This document shows positions 7,045-19,576 of a stretch of DNA of 64,000 bases, in pieces. Each line of letters opens with the position of its first letter. Position 1 is the stretch's first letter. The position numbers were made by a program, and so were the translations under genes. Below the pieces are notes generated by a model. That model made no database searches. It was not told the DNA's origin and saw only the letters and a list, made by a program, of their open reading frames with translations. The stretch covers positions 1 through 64,000 of the forward strand of contig JBMNPN010000003.1 in assembly GCA_050943615.1 (NCBI GenBank), given 5' to 3'. Origin of the DNA: CACZQA01 sp050943615 (lineage in GTDB: Bacteria; Actinomycetota; Coriobacteriia; Coriobacteriales; QAMH01).

Positions 7045-9276
7045 CTATTTTACCTTCTTTGCGCGCCAGCGCACGCTCCGGCGCCGTCCAAAGCGCACAT
7101 CGTAGAACATGACCTGCAGCAAGAACACGACGAGCGCGCCAAAGATGAGCAGCAGGCCTATATGGAGCAAGTCGGTCGACGGATCGGCAGCGTCATCGTA
7201 GCCTGCCTGCGTGACGTTGACGGATGTCGCGTGGACCTCGAGTTCCCCGCAGTGCTGATCGCAGCTCAGGTGATAGGTCCCCTTGATGGCGATCGTCGAC
7301 CCCACATGGCCATAAGAGCCAAAGTCCGTGATCTGGGATAGCTGCTCGTTGGTGAGGTAGACACCGATCATGGCGCCGTTCTGCTTGACGTTGACCCACT
7401 TGTGGCCGTTGTCTGCCCAAACGGGGGTGCCGACGACCTCCCCCGAGAACTCGACGGGTTCTTCGTCGAGTCGATAGCTTGCCGAGAGAAGGCCCGAGAC
7501 GCTCATCTCGCGATAGACGGTGTCGCTGTTCAGGGAAGGCACCTGGGACGCGGGAACCTGGCCTTCGTTGAGATCCGACGTCGCAGTCGCCGCAGATGCA
7601 GATGTTGCGAACGCAAGCGAACCTGCAAGTGCGGCCACGAGCACGAAAGTCGAGGCATGCTTTGCCTTCTCGGACGCCCCATTGCCATTTCGGTGCTGGC
7701 GCTTGCGGCGCCTCCACGCAAGGCCGCCGCGCGTGCTGCGCTTCTTTTCGCGTAGCCTCGCACGGGAGCTGCGGTTTGCAAAGTAACGGGGATCGAGCGA
7801 GATCAGCAGGCCGGCAATGGTGGCGATGAGAGCGATGAACTCGAGACGACCTGCCCACATGAGCAGCACGGAGATGATCTCGAGGTCGAGTCCCATGCCC
7901 GCAGAGGCAATCCCCGTCGAAATACCGCAGTTGGCAACGAGCGAGGCCGCCTCGAGCACTGACTGGAGCGCATCGTAGCCATGCGCGATGAAGGCCATGG
8001 CGCCCAAAGCGGTGACGAAGATGTAGAGCGAGCAGATCGTCATAGCGTTCATGGCCTCGGTTGCCGTCAGGTACTTCTGGCCGAAGTGCTCGTAGCGCAC
8101 GCGCAGACGGGTCGATTGCGGCATGATCCTCTGCGTGATGGAGTAGCCTATCCAGCGCACGACCTGCATGATGCGGATGGTCTTGATGCCACCGCCGGCG
8201 GAATGTGAGCAGGTGCCGCAGAGCACGGCGACGACGAGCACGATGATCATGCCCTCGCTCGCCGAGGGCCCGAATTGCTGGGGATAGATCGTCTGCAGCC
8301 CCGTCGTCGTCGCACTCGACACCACCATGAAGGCATCGAGCGAGAAGAGCGACCCAATCGTTGTGGAGAGGTCAGTCCTCGTCACGCCCGCAGTGAGGGC
8401 GATCGTAATCAGCACGAGCCATGCGGCATAGGTCCTGAGCTCGGAGTTCACCAAGATTCTCTTGTACTTGAAGCGCGCCGCGTAGATCAGGATGCCAAAG
8501 TTCACCGCGCCGACGAGCATGAAGAGCATGAGGAAGACCTCGAGCATCGGGCTGTGATAGGCGATGACGCCCGAAGTGCTGGGCAGGAAACCGCCGGTGC
8601 TCAACGCGGCGGACACGAGCCAGAACGCGTTCATGGCCGCATCCAACGGGGAAAGGCCGATAACCAAGCAGATGATGAAAAGCGCCACGAATCCGACGAC
8701 GAGGTAGAACCCGAAGATGGTACCGATGCTCTTCACCGCCATGGAAAACTGGCTTCGGGAGTCGTCGCGCACGCTGCGCTTCTCGAGAAATGAATGGCTC
8801 CCCTCCCCGAACAGACCGTAGTAGAGCGCCGCGAAGACGATGGCAGATGCGCCCTGCAGGGAGAGAAGCGAGTACCACGTCGCCTGCGCATAGCTCATAT
8901 GGTCGAGCTGCGTGTTGAGGACCACGCCCGTCGTGGTCAACGCCGACACGGCATCGAACACCGCATCGAAGGGAGAATCGAATCCTCCGCCCCAGAACAG
9001 CGGAATCGCGCTCATGCAGCCGATCACGATCCAGCCGATTCCCAGCAGCAGAAGCGAGCGCCGCCTATCGAGCCTGCTCGCGGGGAGAAAGCGCAGCAGC
9101 ACGCCTGCAGCCAGACAGCAGCCTGCTCCGAAGAGAAACGCGACAGCGTCAACTTGTTCGCCCAAGACAAAGGCGAGCAATGCGACGAGCAGCATGAGAA
9201 GGCCGCTCGCGATGAGCAGCAGGCCAAGGTAATGGCCTACTGTCGAGATATCCGACAAATGGAAACGCGGCAACAT
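7045..9276 (-). CDS. TrkH potassium transporter fused to an exported OB-fold-like domain
   Basis: A 743-residue fusion. Residues 1 to about 500 are a TrkH-type transporter with the four pore motifs (LTTTGVVLN, LSTGGFLPS, ATTTGLQTIYP, NCGISTGIAS). A strongly basic linker (about 500-540) leads to a hydrophobic stretch (about 543-558) that looks like a former signal peptide ending ATSASAATA, then an OB-fold-like domain (about 600-690), a membrane helix (about 704-725) and a basic tail. The second half matches the separate protein at 4690-5337, so separate and fused versions lie in tandem. The ATG at 9274-9276 starts 20 nt after the P-type ATPase stop; no strong ribosome site is visible, so coupled translation is likely. 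No in-frame ATG exists at the junction. The retained cleavage-like site means proteolytic processing into two proteins is possible. Confidence 0.85.
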   Translation of the reverse strand: MLPRFHLSDISTVGHYLGLLLIASGLLMLLVALLAFVLGEQVDAVAFLFGAGCCLAAGVLLRFLPASRLDRRRSLLLLGIGWIVIGCMSAIPLFWGGGFDSPFDAVFDAVSALTTTGVVLNTQLDHMSYAQATWYSLLSLQGASAIVFAALYYGLFGEGSHSFLEKRSVRDDSRSQFSMAVKSIGTIFGFYLVVGFVALFIICLVIGLSPLDAAMNAFWLVSAALSTGGFLPSTSGVIAYHSPMLEVFLMLFMLVGAVNFGILIYAARFKYKRILVNSELRTYAAWLVLITIALTAGVTRTDLSTTIGSLFSLDAFMVVSSATTTGLQTIYPQQFGPSASEGMIIVLVVAVLCGTCSHSAGGGIKTIRIMQVVRWIGYSITQRIMPQSTRLRVRYEHFGQKYLTATEAMNAMTICSLYIFVTALGAMAFIAHGYDALQSVLEAASLVANCGISTGIASAGMGLDLEIISVLLMWAGRLEFIALIATIAGLLISLDPRYFANRSSRARLREKKRSTRGGLAWRRRKRQHRNGNGASEKAKHASTFVLVAALAGSLAFATSASAATATSDLNEGQVPASQVPSLNSDTVYREMSVSGLLSASYRLDEEPVEFSGEVVGTPVWADNGHKWVNVKQNGAMIGVYLTNEQLSQITDFGSYGHVGSTIAIKGTYHLSCDQHCGELEVHATSVNVTQAGYDDAADPSTDLLHIGLLLIFGALVVFLLQVMFYDVRFGRRRSVRWRAKKVK

Positions 9277-9296
9277 AATGAGGGGATTATAGCGCG

Positions 9297-11708
9297 CTAA
9301 GCAGAGCCGAAGCGGGCCAGATAGCGCGCCTCGTAGCGAAGCGCCACGTTGAACAGGAGATTGAACATAACGGTCACGAGCACGCTCAGCGCTATGGTCG
9401 TGATCACCATCTCGAAGCTGAAGGGCGTGAGCATGAAGACAAAGCCGAACGGCCCGATGCCCAGCACCAGCCCGCCCACGATCACCACGAGCATGGTGAC
9501 GCGGATGGGGTTGAAGGGAATCGAGAGCCGGATGACGAGGTTCACGCCAGAGACGCTGGCAAGGATCACGCACAGCGTGGAGAACTGGTCCTGGTCGAGC
9601 CCGACCAGAAAGCCCACGATGACGGCGATGATGACCGCGACCACGATGCTCACCGCCCCGGGAATCGCGCGTGTGACGACGTTTCTCAGGAACTTCCCGC
9701 GGATACGGTCGTGGTTGGGCTCGAGCGCGAGCACGAAGCTCGGAAGCCCGATGGTAAAGGCGTCGATCAAGGTGAGCTGAATGGTCATGAACGGGTAGTT
9801 GTAGGCGAGGATGAAGGTGAAGAGCACGGAAAACGCCATGGAAAAGAGCGTCTTCACCAAGAAGAGCGAGCCCGAGCGTTGCAGGTTGTTGATGGAGCGG
9901 CGCCCCTCGGCCACGACGTGCGGCATGGAGCTGAAGTCGTTGTCGAGCAAGACGAGCTGTGCCACACTGCGGGCCGCGTCCGAGCCACTTCCCATGGCAA
10001 CCGAACAGTCAGCGGCGTGCAGCGCGAGCACGTCGTTCACCCCGTCGCCGGTCATCGCGACGGTATGGCCCTGGGCCTGCAGCGCCTTGACCAGATCGCG
10101 TTTCTGCAGGGGCGTCACGCGCCCGAAGACGCGACAGTCACGGGCGGCGGCCTCGAGCTCTTCTTGCGTGGTGACGGTGCTCATGTCGATGCAGCGCTCC
10201 GCGTGCGGAACTCCCACCGAGCGGGCGATGTTCTCCACCGTCTCGACGGCATCTCCGCTGATGATGTCGATGCGGACGCCCTGCTCCTGGAAATACGAGA
10301 GCGTCTGCGCCGCCGTGCTGCGCACGCGGTCCTTGATAAAGACGAAGGCGAGCGGCTCCGCATTCCCGACGATGGCACCTTCCTCGTCGAAATCCTGCAC
10401 GCGCGCCACCACGAGCGCGCGGCGCGTTCCGCTCAGGCGGCTGATAGCATCCTGAGCGTGCTCGAGAGAATCCGAGCCCGCGAGGACGAACTCGGCGGCG
10501 CCGATCGCGTAGTTGCCCGCCTCGCTGCCGTAGCAGATGCCCGAGAACTTGTGCTCGGAGGAAAACGGGATGATGCGCGGCTTTCCCGAAACGGCTTCGG
10601 GCGCATCGGGGGCCTCCTCGAGATTCTCGATATAGGCATGGACCGCCTTGGCCGTCTCGTTCACGCCGTTCTCCATGACCTTGTCGAGCGCGACGAGAGC
10701 ATGGAGCGCCTCGGGGTAACCGACTCCCTGGAAGGGGACGACCTCGTCGACGTCCATTTCACCGGTCGTGATCGTGCCAGTCTTGTCGAGGCAGACCACA
10801 TCGACGCGTGCAAGGGTCTCGACGCAGTAGAGCTCCTGCACGAGCACGCGGTGCTGCGCCAGGCGCAGCACACTCACCGCGAGCACCGCGCTCGTGAGCA
10901 AGATGAGTCCCTGCGGGATCATGCCGACGAGCGCTGCCGAGACGTGCAGGATGGCGGTCTCTAACGTGCCGCCGCCCAAGGTGAGCTCCTTTGCCATGAG
11001 GAGCACGCCCAAGGGAACGATGAGCGTGGTCACGAACTTGATGATCCGGTTGAGCGAGTACATGATGTCGCTTGCCGCCTTCTTGTGGACCTTGGCGGCA
11101 TTGTTGATCTTGGTCGCATAGTTGTCGGCGCCCACGGCAGTGACACGCGCCGTGCACTCCCCCACGCTCACGAACGAGCCCGAGAGCATCGTATCCCCCG
11201 CCTTCTTGGAGACGATCGCGCTCTCTCCGGTGAGCAGGCTTTCGTTGGCACCGCAGGAACCCGAGAGTACCAGGCAGTCGGAGGGCACCTGGTCGCCGCG
11301 CCCGAGCGTGATGACATCGTCGAGCACGATCTGGTCGATGGGGATATCGGATTGGACGCCATCGCGCAGCACGTGGGCGCGAGTCGCCGTCAGCACGCTC
11401 AGTCTGTCGATGGTGAGTTTGCTTCGAACCTCCTGGAAGATGCCGATGGCGATATTGCAGATGATGATGACCATGAAGAGCAGGTTGCGATACGAGCCCG
11501 TCCAGAAGATCGCCGCGGCGAGCACGATGTTCACGAGGTTGAAGAGCGTACAGACGTTGTCACGGACGATCTGGGCGATCGTGCGCGTCTTGACGTCGGC
11601 ATTGACGTTGACCTTGCCCGCGGCAACACGTGCCGCGACCTCAGCAGAACTCAGGCCCTGAACTCTCGTATCTGTCCCCGTATTGCCCATTGTCCCATCA
11701 TAGAGCAT
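9297..11708 (-). CDS. P-type cation-transporting ATPase, CtpE-like
   Basis: An approximately 803-residue P-type ATPase. The actuator motif is LTGES, the phosphorylation site CLDKTGTIT, and the hinge motif TGDGVNDVLAL. The fourth membrane helix reads IPQGLILLTS where calcium- and manganese-type pumps usually have PEGL; the architecture resembles mycobacterial CtpE (calcium uptake) more than heavy-metal pumps, since there is no CPC motif or metal-binding N-domain. Cation specificity is inference. The ATG at 11706-11708 has AAGG 5 nt upstream; an ATG at 11690 (MGNTGT) is an alternative with a poorer site. It is the first gene of a run that continues into the TrkH fusion, so membrane potential or cation balance is a likely theme. 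A terminator from clpB lies just upstream. Confidence 0.88.
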   Translation of the reverse strand: MLYDGTMGNTGTDTRVQGLSSAEVAARVAAGKVNVNADVKTRTIAQIVRDNVCTLFNLVNIVLAAAIFWTGSYRNLLFMVIIICNIAIGIFQEVRSKLTIDRLSVLTATRAHVLRDGVQSDIPIDQIVLDDVITLGRGDQVPSDCLVLSGSCGANESLLTGESAIVSKKAGDTMLSGSFVSVGECTARVTAVGADNYATKINNAAKVHKKAASDIMYSLNRIIKFVTTLIVPLGVLLMAKELTLGGGTLETAILHVSAALVGMIPQGLILLTSAVLAVSVLRLAQHRVLVQELYCVETLARVDVVCLDKTGTITTGEMDVDEVVPFQGVGYPEALHALVALDKVMENGVNETAKAVHAYIENLEEAPDAPEAVSGKPRIIPFSSEHKFSGICYGSEAGNYAIGAAEFVLAGSDSLEHAQDAISRLSGTRRALVVARVQDFDEEGAIVGNAEPLAFVFIKDRVRSTAAQTLSYFQEQGVRIDIISGDAVETVENIARSVGVPHAERCIDMSTVTTQEELEAAARDCRVFGRVTPLQKRDLVKALQAQGHTVAMTGDGVNDVLALHAADCSVAMGSGSDAARSVAQLVLLDNDFSSMPHVVAEGRRSINNLQRSGSLFLVKTLFSMAFSVLFTFILAYNYPFMTIQLTLIDAFTIGLPSFVLALEPNHDRIRGKFLRNVVTRAIPGAVSIVVAVIIAVIVGFLVGLDQDQFSTLCVILASVSGVNLVIRLSIPFNPIRVTMLVVIVGGLVLGIGPFGFVFMLTPFSFEMVITTIALSVLVTVMFNLLFNVALRYEARYLARFGSA

Positions 11709-11740
11709 ACGCGCCTTGAAGCCAGCCCTCTCAACACGCG

Positions 11741-11779
11741 AAAAAAGGGCCCTGTGGAATCTCTTTCCACAGGGCCCTT
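11741..11779 (-). terminator. Rho-independent terminator of clpB
   Basis: A 15-bp perfect stem (AAGGGCCCTGTGGAA with its complement), short loop and, on the minus strand, a T-run of six. It lies 37 nt after the clpB stop codon. Confidence 0.92.
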
Positions 11780-11815
11780 GTCGCACATGCCCTGCAATCT
11801 TGCAGAGCTCGAACT

Positions 11816-14431
<2,616 letters not shown>

Positions 14432-14497
14432 GTTCGTTCCTCCTTCTCTACCCTCAGTGGATAGTGTCTAGTTGTATGAGTTTATTAAACACCTAAT

Positions 14498-14528
14498 GAC
14501 ATAGAAAATCTATGTCTGTCATTGTCAA
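14498..14528 (-). promoter_or_regulatory. clpB promoter region with an 8-3-8 inverted repeat
   Basis: On the minus strand a perfect -35 TTGACA (14523-14528) is followed by the perfect inverted repeat GACATAGA-N3-TCTATGTC (14498-14516), which fills the spacer and the place of a -10 box. The -10 match itself is poor (TCTATG). The repeat is not the HAIR consensus (CTTGAGT-N7-ACTCAAG) expected for HspR, so the regulator that binds it is uncertain. Confidence 0.6.
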
Positions 14529-14585
14529 GTTTGCGCGTTGTTGCCTGCTCGTAACGGATATGGCATTCCAGATGAGCATGCCAGC

Positions 14586-14628
14586 AAGAAGGCCGCCGAC
14601 TCCCCGTGAAAGGGGAAGCCCAGCGGCC
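14586..14628 (-). terminator. Probable terminator of the dnaK-hspR operon
   Basis: A long interrupted GC hairpin (GGCCGC...GCGGCC outer arms, CCCC/GGGG inner arms) follows hspR on the minus strand and is followed by TTCTTG. It separates the dnaK operon from clpB. Confidence 0.6.
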
Positions 14629-14681
14629 CTCATCGGCAGCTGTTCGATTGTCGAAACCGGCATGCAACGCCGTGCCTGCTC

Positions 14682-15104
14682 TCAGTTGTGGAGCTCGTCG
14701 CCCCAGCTTTCCATCTGGCTTGCCTCGCTCAAGAGCTTGGAGTGGTTGGTGCGCTTGGTCAGTCCGGTGATGGTCTGGCGCATCCTGAGCTCGCGCACCT
14801 CGTCTTGGGAGGCGTCGAGTTGCTCGCGCAGGGACTTTATCTCGGACTTGAGGTCTGCCATCTGCTCGCGCAGGTCGAGGATGCGCATGACGCCCGCGAG
14901 GTTGATGCCCTCGTCCGTGAGCTGACTCACCAGCTCGAGGCGCTCGACGTCCGCCTGCGAGTACATGCGCGTGTTGCCCTTCGTGCGCTGGGGCGTCACA
15001 AGCCCCTTTGCCTCGTAGATGCGCAGGGTCTGCGGGTGCAACCCCGCGAGATCTGCTGCCACGCTGATCATGTATAGCGGCTTGTTCTTATCTGCCTTGG
15101 GCAT
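14682..15104 (-). CDS. hspR: MerR-family heat-shock repressor HspR
   Basis: A 140-residue MerR-type regulator. The helix-turn-helix spans about residues 10-70, with the diagnostic GLHPQTLRIYEAKGL segment and the NTRMYS wing; a leucine-rich coiled coil follows (about 80-120). HspR is known in actinobacteria to repress dnaK and clpB, with DnaK as co-repressor, and here it ends the dnaK operon as expected. The ATG at 15102-15104 has AGGAG 8 nt upstream and is preferred to a GTG three codons earlier that would sit on the ribosome site. Candidate targets are the CTTG/CAAG inverted repeats upstream of dnaK (18994-19054). Confidence 0.92.
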   Translation of the reverse strand: MPKADKNKPLYMISVAADLAGLHPQTLRIYEAKGLVTPQRTKGNTRMYSQADVERLELVSQLTDEGINLAGVMRILDLREQMADLKSEIKSLREQLDASQDEVRELRMRQTITGLTKRTNHSKLLSEASQMESWGDELHN

Positions 15105-15134
15105 CGTGCTCACTCCTCATCTTCCTTGCGCCCG

Positions 15135-16130
15135 CTAGGCGCGCACCTTGCTGTTCTTTATGCGCGTCACTTCGGCGCTTATATTCGAACGAAGCCCTTC
15201 GGCGGCGGGTGATGCCGCTCGATACGCCTCGATTGCCTTTTTCTGCTCTGCGTTCATGGTCTTGGGGTAGGAGACCTTCACCGTCACGCGCAAGTCTCCC
15301 GAGCCGGAGCCCTTGAGCTTGGGCGCGCCCTTTCCCCTCACGCGCAGGACCTTGCCGTCTCTCGTCCCCGCAGGGATACGGAGCTTGACAAGAGAGCCAT
15401 CGGGTGTCGGGATGACGACGCTCGTCCCGAGCAGCGCCTCGTCCAGGCTCACGGGAAGGTCCATGCACACATCGGCCTTGTCCCGCTTGTAGAGTGGATG
15501 GGCCTTCAGCTTCGTGATGATGTAGAGGTCGCCGCGCTTGCCGCCGTTCCTGCCATATTCGCCGCGCCCGCGGTAACGAAGCTTGCCGCCGTCTTGGGCG
15601 CCCGCAGGCACCTTGACCGTGATGGACTCGGTCTCGCCGGTCGAGGGGACCTTGATCGTCACGCGCTTGTTCGTGCCCTTGAACGCCTCCTCGAACGTGA
15701 GGAGCACCGTCGCCCTGAGGTCACGTCCCTTCTCGGCGCGGTTGACGTTGAAATCCCAGTCGCTTCCGAACGCGCCGTCGCCGTTGCGGATGCTACTGAA
15801 GATATCAGCCCAGTCAAAATCGCCGCTTCCACCCGTGGAGGTGTAGGTGTAGGTGCGACCACCTCCCGGCCAGCCCTGGGCACCTGACCATCCACCAGCC
15901 CGGCCGGCCTGCTGGGCATTGAAGCCGTCTACCGTGCCGAACTTGTCGTACATCTTCCTCTTCTGCGGATCAGAAAGCACCTCATATGCTTCGTTGATCT
16001 GCTTGAACGTTTCTTCATCGCCGCCCGCGTCGGGATGGTGCTTTTGCGCGAGCTTGCGAAATGCTTTCTTGATCTCGTCAGCGGAAGCGCTCTTCTTGAC
16101 GCCGAGCACGTCGTAGTAGTTCTTTGCCAT
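15135..16130 (-). CDS. dnaJ: DnaJ-family co-chaperone, zinc-finger-less type (CbpA-like)
   Basis: A 331-residue J-domain protein that stimulates DnaK ATPase. An N-terminal J domain (about 4-70) has the HPD motif in KHHPDAGGD, then a Gly/aromatic-rich linker, then the two C-terminal beta-barrel substrate-binding domains. The four CxxCxGxG zinc motifs of classical DnaJ are absent, so it is a class B (CbpA/DjlA-like) protein although it occupies the dnaJ position, as in many actinobacterial dnaK operons. The ATG at 16128-16130 (MAKNYYD) is chosen over one seven codons upstream. A 193-nt gap with two hairpins separates it from grpE. Confidence 0.93.
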   Translation of the reverse strand: MAKNYYDVLGVKKSASADEIKKAFRKLAQKHHPDAGGDEETFKQINEAYEVLSDPQKRKMYDKFGTVDGFNAQQAGRAGGWSGAQGWPGGGRTYTYTSTGGSGDFDWADIFSSIRNGDGAFGSDWDFNVNRAEKGRDLRATVLLTFEEAFKGTNKRVTIKVPSTGETESITVKVPAGAQDGGKLRYRGRGEYGRNGGKRGDLYIITKLKAHPLYKRDKADVCMDLPVSLDEALLGTSVVIPTPDGSLVKLRIPAGTRDGKVLRVRGKGAPKLKGSGSGDLRVTVKVSYPKTMNAEQKKAIEAYRAASPAAEGLRSNISAEVTRIKNSKVRA

Positions 16131-16244
16131 GGCGCTTCGCCTACCTTTCATTCAAATTTATTCTGTAAAGCGCAGGTCCCCGAAAACAGCCAACCGCGCA
16201 TTTGCGGCCAAGTTGCCTCCGAGGACTTGCCTCATCGTATTCAA

Positions 16245-16314
16245 TCATAGAGGGAAACCCTCGTTTGGCTCTATGAGAACCGAAATGCGCGCTCGGTCAA
16301 GGCACGCATTTCGG
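16245..16314 (-). other. Two stem-loops in the grpE-dnaJ gap
   Basis: Two perfect inverted repeats lie between grpE and dnaJ: TCATAGAG/CTCTATGA (16245-16252 and 16269-16276) enclosing a nested GAGGG-AAA-CCCTC hairpin, and CCGAAATGCG/CGCATTTCGG (16280-16289 and 16305-16314). Neither has a strong T-run, so processing or partial attenuation is more likely than full termination. Confidence 0.5.
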
Positions 16315-16323
16315 CATCATTTG

Positions 16324-17042
16324 CTATTCATCAGACTCCTCAGAATCCGACTTTTTACGCGCCGGGCCTCCGACGCTGGTCACGACCATTGCCGGACGCA
16401 AGACCTTGTCGCCCATCATGTAGCCCTGCTGAAAGACCTGTACGACCGTCTCTTCCGGGACACTGTCGTCTTCAGCAGTGCTGACCGCCTGGTGCAAGTT
16501 CACGTCGAACGGCTCGCCCTGCGCCTCGATCTGCTCGACTTTGTGCTTGCCGAGTATCTGGAGGAACTTGGTCTGAATGGCCTCGACGCCTTCTGTCAGA
16601 CTGCCGCCCTCGCCGGTGTCCTTTGCATGCTGCAGAGCGCGCTCAAGATCGTCCAGCACGGGAAGCAGGTCCTTGACCAGGCTCTCGGATGCACGGACCC
16701 GTTCGGCCTCGCGTTCGGCCGCCGTCCGCTTGCGGTAGTTGTCCCACTCCGCCTGCAGACGGGCGTAGCGATCGCGCAGATCGGTCACTTCCTGCTTGAT
16801 CGCATCGAAGACGTTGACCTGGTCGTCGGCGTTCTGCTCGTCGGAGCTTTCCCCCGAAGCCTCCTCATCATCAGATGCCTCAGCCGAGTCAGTGGTATCG
16901 GCATCTTCGGGTGCGGGCGCCTCGGGCGTCTCCTCGGTGTCTTCCTGCTCGATTTCGGGCTCGAGCACCTCATCGGCCTCGGAAGAGGCGGCCTGCTCGA
17001 CCGCCTCTTCGTTGCCGGAGGACTTGGCCTCCTCGGCCGACA

Positions 17043-17043
<1 letters not shown>
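16324..17043 (-). CDS. grpE: Nucleotide exchange factor GrpE
   Basis: A 239-residue GrpE that releases ADP from DnaK. The first 90 residues are an acidic, low-complexity, Glu/Asp/Ser-rich extension, longer than in most GrpE proteins. The core begins with a coiled coil (RYARLQAEWDNYRKRTAAE) and ends with the beta domain carrying the VQVFQQGYMMGDKVLRPA signature. The start codon overlaps the dnaK stop (TAATG), so translation is coupled. A short Ser/Glu-rich tail completes it. Confidence 0.95.
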
Positions 17044-18980
<1,937 letters not shown>

Positions 18981-18993
18981 TTCTGTTCCCTTC

Positions 18994-19054
18994 CTTGATA
19001 CTCAAGTTGCTTTGTATGTCAATGATAATGAAATCTAAGTGCCTTGTTGTCAAG
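18994..19054 (-). promoter_or_regulatory. dnaK promoter with two CTTG...CAAG inverted repeats
   Basis: On the minus strand a perfect -35 TTGACA (19048-19053), a 17-bp spacer and a -10 CATTAT (19025-19030) form a good promoter. The palindrome CTTGTTGTCAAG (19043-19054) covers the -35 box, and CTTGA-TAC-TCAAG (18994-19006) lies in the 5' leader. Both share half-sites with the HspR HAIR element (CTTGAGT-N7-ACTCAAG) but have shorter spacing, so they are candidate, not proven, HspR operators. Confidence 0.7.
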
Positions 19055-19164
19055 TTTCCTAAAACCTTTTCAGCAAACCGTTATCTTGCTGTCACTTGAG
19101 ATTTTATGAGGAAGGAACGAGATGCATTGAGCAGCGAGTACGCAAGGTCGCGGAATTAGAATCC

Positions 19165-19543
19165 GCGCAACGTATTTCGTCATCTGACCAGATTCACGGT
19201 CAGACGGCCCATAGCTGTGCGCGAGCTCGTGCGACTCGATTCCCATGCAACGTATTTCGTCATCTGACCAGATTCACGGTCAGATGCCCCGTGGCTTTGC
19301 GCGAATCCGAGATTTCTCAAACTCATGCAATGTATATCGTCATCTGACCGCGATTCTGGTCAGATGGCCCGTGGCGTTGTTCGAAGGCGAGGGACCGCGA
19401 GGTCCGCGCAACGCATAGCGTCATCTGACCGCCAATCTGGTCAGACGGCCCGTGGCTTTGCGCGAATCCGAGATTTCTCAAACTCATGCAATGTATATCG
19501 TCATCTGACCGCGATTCCGGTCAGACGGCTCGTGGCTTTGCAC
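19165..19543. repeat. Array A: five 58-bp palindromic units at 80-81 bp period
   Basis: Units at 19165-19222, 19245-19302, 19325-19382, 19406-19463 and 19486-19543. Each carries a core inverted repeat CATCTGACC/GGTCAGATG (or GGTCAGACG) around an 8-nt loop, and outer arms GCGCAA or ATGCAA at the left and TTGCGC-like at the right, so each could form a long hairpin. The linkers are 22-23 bp; linkers 2 and 4 are identical. Since 80 is not a multiple of three, and the open frames crossing it are not conserved between units, it is not coding. It fills the gap between the dnaK promoter and the end of the membrane gene at 19577. The same units recur in array B at 27401-27698. Confidence 0.92.
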
Positions 19544-19576
19544 GGAAACGTCGGAGCGATATGCAGCTCTCAGCGT

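Noticed and set aside
9277..9573. 99-codon upstream extension of the TrkH fusion
   Set aside because: Overlaps the P-type ATPase gene and has no family similarity; MLPRFHLSD aligns with the start of the other TrkH.
19165..19543. CRISPR array (regular repeats with 22-bp spacers)
   Set aside because: Spacers are too short and partly identical, repeats are 58 bp and degenerate, and no cas gene is nearby.
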